NCBI RefSeq assembly: GCF_014876185.1 | Contig: NZ_JADALJ010000002.1 | Location: forward strand, 91,128-155,127 | Length of the DNA stretch: 64,000 nt | Reading direction: 5' to 3' | DNA from: Rufibacter sp. LB8 | GTDB lineage: Bacteria; Bacteroidota; Bacteroidia; Cytophagales; Hymenobacteraceae | Shown here: positions 51,284 to 60,349 of the stretch, piece after piece | How the letters are laid out: every line of letters starts with the position of its first letter | How positions within the stretch are numbered: position 1 is the first letter of the stretch | The notes under the pieces: generated by a model | Told to the model about the DNA's origin: nothing | What the model saw: only the letters and a program-made list of their open reading frames with translations | Databases searched by the model: none | Position numbers and translations under genes: made by a program

Positions 51284-52984
51284 ATGGAGGAAAACAGTAT
51301 CAGTTTAAAACCAATAGGAGACTTTCTGACAAAAAATGAATTTAATTTTTTAGTTAAATCTTACCAAAGGGGTTACAAATGGACCTGTAAAGAGGTAAAA
51401 GATTTACTGAATGATATTCAAGATTTTCAAGATAACAGCAATAGTTTTTATTGTTTACAACCAGTAGTAGTCCGTAAGAGCCAAGATATATGGGAATTAA
51501 TAGATGGTCAGCAACGATTTACCACCATTTACCTAATACTTTCTTTTTTGGAAGACACAAAATTTAATATTGATTATCAGACCAGAAATACAAGCTCAGA
51601 ATTTCTGAAAAATTATATTGGATTAAATAAAATTCCCGATATCAGCTGGGAATCCTTTATAAAGCAAAATAATGAACTAAATAATATTGATAATTACCAT
51701 TTCTTTCAAGGGTATAATGCAATAAGACAATGGTTCGGAGATAACAGCTTTGTAGATAAAACCGAGTTTAAGTTAAAACTTAAGGAAAAAGTAAAAGTAA
51801 TCTGGTATGAATTAAAAGATACGGTTTCTAAATCAGAGGACTTGTTTTCCAGAATTAACAGTGGTAAAATACCATTAACTAATGCTGAGCTTATCAAAGC
51901 ACTTTTTTTAGTAAAAGAAAGAGAAAGTAATAACAATAATTCGGCGAAACATTCCCATCAGATGGAGTTAGCTCAGGAATGGGATAGAATTGAATACGAA
52001 TTGCAAAAAAATGATTTCTGGTACTTCATCAACAAAAATATAAATGAAAAACCAACCAGGATTGAATTTATATTTGACCAAATAGCCGGAAGACACTCCG
52101 ACAAGAATGCTTTTTTCTCATTTGACTATTATTATAAGGAATTGAAATCCAAATCCGTTGAGGAGCTTTGGAATGAAGTTAAAAATTACTTTTTAACCTT
52201 GCAAGAGTGGTATGAAGATAATGAGCTATACCATTACATTGGATTTCTGATTACAGCTGGAATTACCAATCTGCACGAGTTAAAATCTGAATTCAATCAA
52301 TATCCTAAAAACAAATTTAAAAAGGCCCAGAAAGACCGTATAGGCAAATACTTAAGGGGTTTCGATATAGATAATTTAAAATATCCCAACAAAAAGATTG
52401 AAAGTATTTTATTAGTATTTAACATTCAAACCCTAATAAAAACTGAAATCAGCAATCGTTTCCCTTTTGACAGGTTTAAAATTGAAAAATGGAGCCTTGA
52501 ACATATTCATGCCCAGCAATCTAAAGGGCTGAATACAAAAGAGCAATGGCACGCCTGGCTAGAACAATATACCGAACTTCTCAATGGTACGGATTTAGGT
52601 CTTCAAACCTTAACCGCAGTAAAGGATTCAGCTCTTACTCAAGAACAGTTTAAGGAGCTGCAATACAAAATATTTGTTCATTTCAATAAAAACGAATCTC
52701 AAGAAGATATAGACAACATTTCAAATTTAGCTCTTTTAGACAGCGGGACAAACAGCAGTTTAAACAATCACCTTTTCCCTATCAAACGGAATCTGATAAT
52801 CGACCGGGACAAAAAAGGCAAGTTTATCCCAATTTGCACTAAAAATGTATTTTTGAAATATTATACTAAAAACCCTTCGGATTTATACTTCTGGGGGGAT
52901 GGAGACAGGAAAAGTTATTTGAAAGAAATCAAAAGAACACTTACTGCTTTCAACCCAATCAATGAATCAATAAAATCCGAATAA
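51284..52984 (+). CDS. DUF262/DUF1524 (GmrSD-like) protein
   Basis: The N-terminal part is a DUF262 domain with its ParB-like nucleotide-hydrolysing signature (YQRGYKW near residue 28 and LIDGQQRFTT near 72). Near residue 405 EKWSLEHIHAQQ supplies an HNH-like motif of DUF1524, which with DUF262 makes up the Type IV restriction enzyme GmrSD family. Such enzymes attack modified phage DNA or are defence components such as BrxU and SspE. Length (566) fits a fused protein. The TAA stop overlaps by one base with the ATG of the next gene. Confidence 0.85.
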   Translation: MEENSISLKPIGDFLTKNEFNFLVKSYQRGYKWTCKEVKDLLNDIQDFQDNSNSFYCLQPVVVRKSQDIWELIDGQQRFTTIYLILSFLEDTKFNIDYQTRNTSSEFLKNYIGLNKIPDISWESFIKQNNELNNIDNYHFFQGYNAIRQWFGDNSFVDKTEFKLKLKEKVKVIWYELKDTVSKSEDLFSRINSGKIPLTNAELIKALFLVKERESNNNNSAKHSHQMELAQEWDRIEYELQKNDFWYFINKNINEKPTRIEFIFDQIAGRHSDKNAFFSFDYYYKELKSKSVEELWNEVKNYFLTLQEWYEDNELYHYIGFLITAGITNLHELKSEFNQYPKNKFKKAQKDRIGKYLRGFDIDNLKYPNKKIESILLVFNIQTLIKTEISNRFPFDRFKIEKWSLEHIHAQQSKGLNTKEQWHAWLEQYTELLNGTDLGLQTLTAVKDSALTQEQFKELQYKIFVHFNKNESQEDIDNISNLALLDSGTNSSLNNHLFPIKRNLIIDRDKKGKFIPICTKNVFLKYYTKNPSDLYFWGDGDRKSYLKEIKRTLTAFNPINESIKSE

Positions 52985-55251
52985 TGGAATCTATAGATAA
53001 AAAATACACTTTTTGGCAGTTACTGGGTGAATTCAAGGTTGAAATCCCAATCATTCAGCGGGATTATGCCCAGGGGAGGGAGAATGTTAAAACCAAACAA
53101 ATACGGGATAACTTCCTAGATAAGATTCTGGCTGCTATCGATGATGAAAACTCTATTTTAGAGAAAAAATCCTTAGACCTAGATTTCGTTTATGGTTCTG
53201 CTGCCGATAACAAATTTATCCCACTGGATGGCCAGCAACGGCTAACAACCCTTTTCCTTTTGCACTGGTATGTGGCTTCTTTAACCGACAATCTTCAGGC
53301 AAACAAACAGATACTGTTGAATTTTAGTTATGAAACCCGTATCAGTTCCCGGGAGTTCTGCCATGCCTTAATAAATAGCAACTTAAATATAGGTAATGAA
53401 ACCTTGTCCTCTCAATTAAAGGACTGTTCTTGGTTCTTTCTTTCCTGGAGTAAAGACCCCACCATTAAAGCGATGCTGGTTATGCTTGATGCTATTCATA
53501 GTAAGTTACAGCATGTTGTGAAAGCAAAACATTGGCAGGCGCTTACGGAGGAAAGGATAATCACTTTTCAGTTCCTTGATATGAATCATGAAAACTTACA
53601 GCTTACCGATGAGCTTTATGTTAAAATGAATGCCAGGGGAAAGGCATTAACGGACTTTGAAAATTTTAAAGCATGGGTTGAGCAATTTATAGATGAAAAA
53701 AATTACATAATTAAAGTTGAAGACTGGAAAACAAAATTTGATAAAGACTGGACTGATTTATTTTGGAATTATAAAGATGGTGATAACCATTTGATTGATG
53801 AAGAATTCATGCGCTTTTTCAATGGAATGGTTTTAAATCAATATGCCGCGGGGTTCAAGGGGAATATTGATAAGGATGAAATCTACAAAAAAAATGTACA
53901 GGCACTTTCAGCTAAAAAAGAAAATGGTCAGGAAGTTTACATCCCAATTTCCATATACCTGGATATTCAAGCTTTCTCCGAAGCAAGTGTAAATGATATC
54001 TTTCAAACGCTGGAGTTTATAAAAGGCAATAAAAACCAGGACATAAATACCTCATTATCAGGTATAAAATTCTATACTCCTGAAGAATCCATTTTCGAAT
54101 CGTTTATTCAGGGAGATATTACTTACCCAGATAGGCTAAGGTTTTATGCCTTATCACAAGTTCTGATTAAGAATGAAATTTCTATTGAATCTAACCCACT
54201 TACTCTCCAAAGATGGATGCGATTTATCCGTAATTTAATTGAAAACACAACTATTGACTCAGCTGAAACCTTTAGTAGAGCAATTAACTCTATAACCTCA
54301 ATATTGGCTAATAAGAATGTTTTCAATAACCTATATGAATATTTATCTGATGTTAATACTGTAATAACAGGATTTGACGGAAACCAAATTAAAGAAGAAA
54401 AATTAAAAGCACTCTTAATCCACAACAGTCAAAATACCGAGTGGGAGGCCTACATAATTGAAGCAGAAAACCACCCGATGTTTAGAGGTAATATTGGTTT
54501 TTTACTGCCGGAAAATAGAGAATCCGAATTTACTAAATTTATCAGCAGAAAGAATGTGGCGTTTCGACTGTTTAACAAGGACGGGGTTAATGAAAAATTC
54601 GGAAGAAGTTCAAATCTATTAGGCCGTTTATTATTGGCTATGGGTCTAGGGCTTCAAAATGACGAACTTTGGCTTGGTGGAAAGCAGCAATATTGGAAAG
54701 GCCATTTAAAGAACGCTCATTATATCCCGTTTATAGTAAAAGCAATTGATTTATTATTGGATGCGGATGATGAAAGTTATTCTGATATTTTAAATGCAAA
54801 TCTTAATGTAGCCGGCCTTGAGTCTTGGAAAGAGCATTTAGTAAACAATCCAAGGTTATTTAAAGAGTATACCTATTATGGTCGAATTAAAAAGGATTGG
54901 CGTGGAATTAACCTATATCAGCAGGAGAAATTTAATGCTAATGTAAATGCCATCCTTATTGAGAATAACAGAAATGAAGTAATTACAGAATTATTAAAAG
55001 AAGGACAATATAAATTAGTCAATCCTCACATCATTAAATGTGAAAACTTCTATGCCGGAGACAAAATTGAATTAAGAAATAAAAAAATAATATTATCATT
55101 TGGGCAGAATAAGGTTAAAATTTATCAATTGAATGAGGAAAGCAAAGATGGAATTTTAATTGCTGAAACTTCATTTTTAGAAGGTTCAGAGGTATTATTA
55201 GAAAGCATTAATGAACATCTTACCCATTCAATAAATTTTTCTGAAGCTTAA
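52984..55251 (+). CDS. Second DUF262 protein, larger and divergent
   Basis: A second DUF262 N-terminal domain is clear (IPIIQRDYAQGR near residue 18 and LDGQQRLTT near 80, with FVYGSAADNKFIPLDG between). The protein then continues for about 650 residues; I find no HNH His-His motif in its second half. A pairing of one GmrSD-like protein containing DUF1524 with one apparently lacking it suggests a two-subunit enzyme. It overlaps the previous gene by one base, which implies coupled translation and fixed stoichiometry. Confidence 0.8.
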   Translation: MESIDKKYTFWQLLGEFKVEIPIIQRDYAQGRENVKTKQIRDNFLDKILAAIDDENSILEKKSLDLDFVYGSAADNKFIPLDGQQRLTTLFLLHWYVASLTDNLQANKQILLNFSYETRISSREFCHALINSNLNIGNETLSSQLKDCSWFFLSWSKDPTIKAMLVMLDAIHSKLQHVVKAKHWQALTEERIITFQFLDMNHENLQLTDELYVKMNARGKALTDFENFKAWVEQFIDEKNYIIKVEDWKTKFDKDWTDLFWNYKDGDNHLIDEEFMRFFNGMVLNQYAAGFKGNIDKDEIYKKNVQALSAKKENGQEVYIPISIYLDIQAFSEASVNDIFQTLEFIKGNKNQDINTSLSGIKFYTPEESIFESFIQGDITYPDRLRFYALSQVLIKNEISIESNPLTLQRWMRFIRNLIENTTIDSAETFSRAINSITSILANKNVFNNLYEYLSDVNTVITGFDGNQIKEEKLKALLIHNSQNTEWEAYIIEAENHPMFRGNIGFLLPENRESEFTKFISRKNVAFRLFNKDGVNEKFGRSSNLLGRLLLAMGLGLQNDELWLGGKQQYWKGHLKNAHYIPFIVKAIDLLLDADDESYSDILNANLNVAGLESWKEHLVNNPRLFKEYTYYGRIKKDWRGINLYQQEKFNANVNAILIENNRNEVITELLKEGQYKLVNPHIIKCENFYAGDKIELRNKKIILSFGQNKVKIYQLNEESKDGILIAETSFLEGSEVLLESINEHLTHSINFSEA

Positions 55252-55252
55252 G

Positions 55253-56191
55253 ATGTCCAAAAAAGGGTACATATCTCGGTTTAACCTGATAATCCGGAAA
55301 CTGAAAGCCAGGCCATACAGCAGCTTTGATGAGTTACAGGAATATTTGCAGGACCAGCTGCAATACTTACAGCTACAGGATGATACCCTGGAAATAGGGT
55401 TCTCCAAAAGAACCTTACAGCGTGACATCCGGGAAATGCGCAATATTTTTGGAATAGAAATTGAATACTCTAAAAAGGAGAACGGCTACTTTATAAGGGA
55501 AACAGAGAATAATAATGAAAACTTCCAGCGGATGCTGGAAGCTTTTGAACTGTTTAATTCAGTAAATGCCTCTCAAAATGCCAAACCGTATATCCATTTT
55601 GAGAAACGCCGACCGCAAGGCACTGAACATTTATTCGGGCTATTACATGCCGTTGAGAACCGCCGGAAAATAAGCTTTAACTACTGTAAATACTGGGAGG
55701 ATAACATATCCTACCGAACCGTTGAGCCATATGCACTTAAAGAATTCCGGAACCGCTGGTACATAATGGCCAATGATGAAAAAGACAGGAAAATCAAAAG
55801 CTTTGCCTTGGACAGGATAACAAATCTTCAGATACAGGCAGAAGTATTTAAGCTTCCCCCGCATTATTCTCCGGAACAAAGTTACTGTTACTGCTTCGGC
55901 ATTGTCGGCCCTAACGGACACGAACCGGAAGAAATTGTTTTGGCATTTACTGCTTCCCAGGGTAAATATATAAAATCCCTGCCACTACATGGAACCCAGC
56001 AAATAGTAGTTGATAATAAAGATGAGCTGCAAATAAAATTAAAGCTTTTTATAACCCACGATTTTGTGATGGAGCTTCTGTCTTTCGGACCAGAGCTAAA
56101 AGTCATATCCCCTATTTCTCTGAAAGAAGAGCTTTTAAAGAGTTACACTCAAGCTATAGAGAATTATTCTGATGATTTAATTATCAAATAA
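55253..56191 (+). CDS. WYL-domain transcriptional regulator
   Basis: An N-terminal winged helix (SKRTLQRDIREMRNIFGIEIEY) is followed by a WYL domain (NRRKISFNYCKYWEDN, RTVEPYALKEFRNRWYIMA) and its C-terminal extension. WYL regulators such as BrxR and CapW silence defence operons and respond to nucleic-acid or nucleotide ligands. It starts one base after the stop of the second DUF262 gene. Location in the middle of the operon, rather than first, is less usual. Confidence 0.85.
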   Translation: MSKKGYISRFNLIIRKLKARPYSSFDELQEYLQDQLQYLQLQDDTLEIGFSKRTLQRDIREMRNIFGIEIEYSKKENGYFIRETENNNENFQRMLEAFELFNSVNASQNAKPYIHFEKRRPQGTEHLFGLLHAVENRRKISFNYCKYWEDNISYRTVEPYALKEFRNRWYIMANDEKDRKIKSFALDRITNLQIQAEVFKLPPHYSPEQSYCYCFGIVGPNGHEPEEIVLAFTASQGKYIKSLPLHGTQQIVVDNKDELQIKLKLFITHDFVMELLSFGPELKVISPISLKEELLKSYTQAIENYSDDLIIK

Positions 56192-56253
56192 AAAACCTAT
56201 TAATCCATGCCAATTTTTTAGTAAGAATTGACAAGGATTACTTACTCAAAAAC

Positions 56254-57144
56254 ATGGAAAATAATTCCAATAAATCTACTGAAAGTATCCTAGGCTCTAT
56301 TCAGCCTTCTCCAGTAATTGCCCTAGGAAAGAATTTGGAGGCATTTCTTTGTTATATCTCTGATACAGAAGCGATTGCTATAAAGCCCTATTATGCCGGA
56401 AGTACTGGTATTATTGAATTTCAGAAAGCGTCTAACCCGTCTTCATCTAATCTAAAAAAAGAGGTTGAGCAACTGGAGACTACCGGACAGCCAGCAGTAG
56501 CCTATTTAGTTTTATCTTCAACCGATACAGAAAGCCTGGTTGGCCTCTATGCATATCTAGGTAATTTAAGAAGTAAAGGTGTATTTGTTATTGCCTTAGT
56601 TTGCATGGAAGGTTCTCAGGGGACTACAAAGACCTCTAAGGATATAATGGAACAACAAAAAATTTGCGGTTATGCAGATAGTGTTCTACTTATTTCAGAC
56701 ACTAATAATCCTTCAGATAAAAGAAGCGATTTATATGAGACGATTTTTCAGATAGTTGAAAATCTGAATAATATCATTTTAAATAAAAACAATCAGGAAG
56801 TTAATGTTGATTTTGAGGATATTAAAATGATTTTAGACGGCGCGATAGGTGTAGCCGGGGTTGCTACTGCTAAGGGAGCAAATAGAGCATCACAGGTTGT
56901 GGAGGATTTGTTTACTAATCCCTTAATGATTGGAGATGATATCAAATCTGCTAAAAAAGTTTTAATAAGTATCCAATCAGGCCCCGAGGTAGAGTTGGAA
57001 ATGAATGAGTTAACCTTTATCACGGACCACATTCAGGATAATATCAGCAATGAAGCCGAAGTAATATTTGGCCACGGAATAGATGATTCATTGGATGGAA
57101 AATTGAAAGTAATATTGTTAATATCTGGTATTACAGCCAGTTGA
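56254..57144 (+). CDS. Divergent FtsZ-like protein lacking GTP-binding motif
   Basis: The second half is recognisably FtsZ: VNVDFEDIKMILDGA, then GVATAKGANRASQVVEDL (compare GxASGxNRA), NPLMIGDDIKSAKKVLISI with SGPEVELEMNE, and EVIFGHGIDDSLDGKLKV (compare NIIFGxxIDxSLxxxIxV). The first half keeps the outline of the GTPase domain (GVFVIALVCMEG at the strand after the T4 loop), but the invariant GGGTGTG is replaced by LSSTDTESL, and the N-terminal glycine-rich T1 loop is missing. At 296 residues it is shorter than cell-division FtsZ. It should not bind GTP in the normal way; a scaffold or sensor role is possible. It follows the WYL gene by 62 bases. Confidence 0.75.
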   Translation: MENNSNKSTESILGSIQPSPVIALGKNLEAFLCYISDTEAIAIKPYYAGSTGIIEFQKASNPSSSNLKKEVEQLETTGQPAVAYLVLSSTDTESLVGLYAYLGNLRSKGVFVIALVCMEGSQGTTKTSKDIMEQQKICGYADSVLLISDTNNPSDKRSDLYETIFQIVENLNNIILNKNNQEVNVDFEDIKMILDGAIGVAGVATAKGANRASQVVEDLFTNPLMIGDDIKSAKKVLISIQSGPEVELEMNELTFITDHIQDNISNEAEVIFGHGIDDSLDGKLKVILLISGITAS

Positions 57145-57231
57145 ACCAACTAAGCATCTATTGTTTTTTTGCTGCCGACTGGCCTGGACAATTTCATGGA
57201 CTTAGGAACACTAAACAGGTTCATTATTTTT

Positions 57232-57582
57232 ATGGGATATAAACTGTTTCTTGACGATATAAGAAATGTGGATATGGTATATAAAAACCTGACCAATAAA
57301 GACTTCAAGATAGTAAGGAGTTTCGAAGCTTTTAAAACAGTGATTGTTCAGGAAGGGCTTCCAGAATTTATAAGCTTCGATAATGATTTAGGAGTAGATA
57401 CTGAAGGAAATATTGCGCCAGACGGTTACGCCGCAGTAAAATGGCTTGTATATGAATCAGGATTAGACTTATCCAAACTCAAATTTTACGTTCATTCGGC
57501 AAATCCAGTGGCGGCGCAGCAAATACAGGGGCTATTAGACAATTACATTAAATTCCTGTTGGAAGAGAAGGATTTTAGGTAA
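57232..57582 (+). CDS. cREC: cyclic-phosphate-processing receiver-domain protein
   Basis: The core reads MGYKLFLDDIRN, FISFDNDLG, DGYAAVKWLVYESG and FYVHSANPVAAQQI, the pattern of the cREC (cyclic phosphate processing receiver) domain, a receiver-like fold that retains Asp and His-Ser-Ala-Asn motifs. These proteins are predicted to act on cyclic phosphate ends of RNA or on cyclic nucleotides in defence and RNA repair contexts; direct evidence is limited. I chose the ATG at 57232, where the fold begins, over an upstream start at 57169. It ends the + strand series. Confidence 0.75.
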   Translation: MGYKLFLDDIRNVDMVYKNLTNKDFKIVRSFEAFKTVIVQEGLPEFISFDNDLGVDTEGNIAPDGYAAVKWLVYESGLDLSKLKFYVHSANPVAAQQIQGLLDNYIKFLLEEKDFR

Positions 57583-57642
57583 AAGTATCAGTTTTACCTG
57601 TGACACGGTCTATTTTACACCCTCAATATCTAACCAGGTTTA

Positions 57643-59604
57643 CTACCTTGTTATTTCTTGCTGAGAGAGCCTATGGTTCTCAACTTTCCCCGCTATCTCC
57701 CGTCTTTCAGCACGGTCTGAATTATTCTCAACCACATCATTCCCTTTTTGGTTACCTATTGCGTCTAAAGTATTGGATATCCTGCCTATTTCTGGGTCAT
57801 CCGTCCGGTAGGCAACTTTCATTTCTGAGTGCCTCAGACCACTAGTGGACGTACTCTGAATATCGCCCACCTTTGCCCCACTCCGTTCCACCGTATCTTT
57901 CACAGCTTCTGCCTGGCCTTTCGAACCCGTCCCCTTATCTCTTTCCTCCACTTTAATAATCAACTCCTTTTCAGAACCAGCTCCATCCAGTTGCTCCGTA
58001 GCCGGTAGCCGCTGACCAGCATCCGTTTTGGCCGGAACCACACTTGTTATTCCCAGAGTTGCTTTACCCTGTTGGCCTTCTTTATGCTGCTGCCGTCTCT
58101 CCAGGGTGTCGTTAGGTTGCTGCAATTGCAGGAGGTGCTGGGCTTGTTCCAGGCGTTGAGCTTCCGCTCGAAGCTGTTCTTTCTGTAGTCGCTGCGCTTC
58201 ACGCTCCCGCTCATCTTGCATGGCCTGTGCCTGGATTTGTGAAGTGCTTAATCCCTGGCTGGCTAACTCCAAATCACGGCTGTAATCTTTCGCGATTGGA
58301 TATTCCACCCGGATGAAATTTACCGGGTGCCGTTCCTGCTCAGGGCGCAACTGCTCCCGCTGCCTGTAGAGTTCCTGGCTGATTACTTCCAATTGGGCGG
58401 TATCGGCCTTGGCTACGCTAAGTTTTATTACCGTGTCCTTTTCGGTAGAGCGTTGTACCATCATTTCAATACTCGGCTCATCCTGTACCGAATTGATACG
58501 TTCCACCTGACCAGTTAAATATTTGACACGTTCTGCCCCTTCCTGGCTGTTTTCATGATGGTACTCCACCCGCAAATTGGCATGGTACCTCCCGGCGGTA
58601 GCGTGCCATTGCACCGGGCGGCTGGCCTCAGCGTAAGCCTCCTGGTTAGCCAATTCCTTAAATGGCCGGGCAGGCTGTAAATCATTCAGATAATTGATAT
58701 TGAACCTTCTTCCTCCTGCATCCTTATCATCGGCCAGTATTACCTCCTGGGGATTTTGCTTATCGATGACCCGTTGGATTAATGCCGTCTGCCTTTCTGT
58801 TACAGTTCCGGCAGTGGCAATGTACATGGTGTTCTTATCGTCATTCTTCAGTTGGTGATAACTCATGGAATCGATGGCGCTTTCATTCAAAACCAGCCTT
58901 TCAACAGGAGTCCCTTTGCCTTGGGTGGGGTGGGAAACCCAAATGCCGTCCTTGGGCAGTTCCAGTAAATTTTTATAGCCGGTGTTCTTCTGTTCCACGC
59001 TGGCCAGCCCATGCTCATTGTAAAGGGGAAAGGCTGTATTCCGGAACCCGTGTTCGTTTTTCTCGGTCGTGAATACCCGTCCTTGAAAGGCTGGGCTGTC
59101 CAGGGTTTCGTCTGTGAGGGAGCGGCTATAGAGGTAAGTCCGATCAGTTAACTCTCTTTTCACGCCTAATACCTCTGAAATCAGTCTGGTTCTTTTTTCT
59201 TCCTCTATTTCCGCTTCAGTGGCTGTTTCCCCCTGCTCCTTTGGCTTTCCCTCCAGCCGAGCTGGAACAAGAGCTGTAGCATAGGCTTTTTGTGGCTCTG
59301 GGTATTCATTCAGGTATTCGCGCAGGTGTTGCCGTACTTCCCCCAGGTTTTTATGCTGCTTGGTTTTCACGAAATCGATGATGGTACCTTTATCGCGGTC
59401 ATCACCTGGGTTGAAATACACCTGCTTATCGTCTTTCCTGCTAACGATAATATGCTCCTCGCCATTTTCCAGGTGCTGCCAATCGTTGCGCTTTCCCTGC
59501 GCCTTGATCTGATAACCTTGCCTCTGGGCATATTCCCCTAAGTCTATCCGTTCCTTAAACCGCTCTAGTTCCTGCGGGTCATTCTCCAAAACTTGTCGTT
59601 CCAT
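57643..59604 (-). CDS. DUF3991/TOPRIM plasmid primase-like protein
   Basis: The N-terminal region (FKERIDLGEYAQRQGYQI) and GDDRDKGTIIDFV match DUF3991, followed by a TOPRIM fold with LVLNESAIDSMSYHQL (catalytic Glu) and EVILADDKDAGGRRFN (Asp-x-Asp-like). It probably synthesises primers for the transferred strand or the plasmid. The last 200 residues are a Gln/Glu-rich coiled coil. Typical of Bacteroidetes conjugative elements. Confidence 0.8.
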   Translation of the reverse strand: MERQVLENDPQELERFKERIDLGEYAQRQGYQIKAQGKRNDWQHLENGEEHIIVSRKDDKQVYFNPGDDRDKGTIIDFVKTKQHKNLGEVRQHLREYLNEYPEPQKAYATALVPARLEGKPKEQGETATEAEIEEEKRTRLISEVLGVKRELTDRTYLYSRSLTDETLDSPAFQGRVFTTEKNEHGFRNTAFPLYNEHGLASVEQKNTGYKNLLELPKDGIWVSHPTQGKGTPVERLVLNESAIDSMSYHQLKNDDKNTMYIATAGTVTERQTALIQRVIDKQNPQEVILADDKDAGGRRFNINYLNDLQPARPFKELANQEAYAEASRPVQWHATAGRYHANLRVEYHHENSQEGAERVKYLTGQVERINSVQDEPSIEMMVQRSTEKDTVIKLSVAKADTAQLEVISQELYRQREQLRPEQERHPVNFIRVEYPIAKDYSRDLELASQGLSTSQIQAQAMQDEREREAQRLQKEQLRAEAQRLEQAQHLLQLQQPNDTLERRQQHKEGQQGKATLGITSVVPAKTDAGQRLPATEQLDGAGSEKELIIKVEERDKGTGSKGQAEAVKDTVERSGAKVGDIQSTSTSGLRHSEMKVAYRTDDPEIGRISNTLDAIGNQKGNDVVENNSDRAERREIAGKVENHRLSQQEITR

Positions 59605-59640
59605 GCTTGTATGAGCTTTAGATTATCCATAAAATACAAA

Positions 59641-59658
59641 TAGCGGGTAAACCCGCTA
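59641..59658 (-). terminator. Perfect palindromic hairpin
   Basis: TAGCGGGT-AA-ACCCGCTA is a perfect hairpin between the two minus-strand genes, 32 bases past the stop of the upstream one. It probably ends or attenuates its transcript. Confidence 0.55.
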
Positions 59659-59689
59659 TACTTTCCAATATGAATACCCTTCCCAGGCT

Positions 59690-60070
59690 TTAGTGGGGTG
59701 GGGACTTTGTCAAGCTATCAATATAGGCGAGCTGCTCTTTAAACTTACCTAGCTCCTCCTTACCCGGGAAGAGGAATAGATAACGGTCTTCTTCACCGTT
59801 GGATAAAGGGTTTCGGGAAGCAGTAGTTTCAAATGAAAGTGCTGCCAAAATCCTTTGCAAGAGAAGGTGTTCCTTTCTCTTCAGGGTACTGTTCTTAAGA
59901 TTCACGACAGTGGTATAGGGAAATAAATATTGCTTACAGAAAGCCTTTACCTGGCCATGCCCTAAGAGTTTTAACCGGTATTGAATATAGCGTAGCACAT
60001 CTGCATATAATACAAACAGACTAGGGTCCGGAAACCCTAAAGGTTGAACGGCTTCGGTTATAGGCACCAT
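59690..60070 (-). CDS. Small soluble protein of unknown function
   Basis: The 126-residue product is not recognised. It is mostly helical with a Tyr-rich segment (ADVLRYIQYRLKLLGHG) and FKEQLAYIDSL at the end, without membrane or secretion signals. It is transcribed toward the primase gene. Confidence 0.5.
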   Translation of the reverse strand: MVPITEAVQPLGFPDPSLFVLYADVLRYIQYRLKLLGHGQVKAFCKQYLFPYTTVVNLKNSTLKRKEHLLLQRILAALSFETTASRNPLSNGEEDRYLFLFPGKEELGKFKEQLAYIDSLTKSPPH

Positions 60071-60349
60071 TAAGAACTATTTCAATTGTTAACCTAAGAG
60101 CGCTTCTCTGCTATGGGGGTTAGCAATTGCATCCTTATTATAGATACCTACAATATATATTATATTTTTTTACAAACTAAATAATTCCCTCAAAATCACA
60201 CCACTACAACTATTGAATAACTATGTGCCAATTAACGGATAACGTTTTCTAGGGTTTCTGCCTTTTATATTATTATAAAATAACTTGTTACTAACTTTTG
60301 AATACTTTTTGTATAACTATCTAATTATTTTACCGTTCAAGGGAGAAAT
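60071..60349. other. AT-rich divergent promoter region
   Basis: About 280 bases between the divergent unknown gene and the tra operon, very AT-rich with a TATTATTATAAAATAA stretch near 60270. The tra promoter is probably here, but I cannot define its boxes. Confidence 0.35.

Noticed and set aside
56254..57144. Ordinary cell-division ftsZ
   Set aside because: Missing T1 and T4 GTP-binding loops, short length and cargo context.
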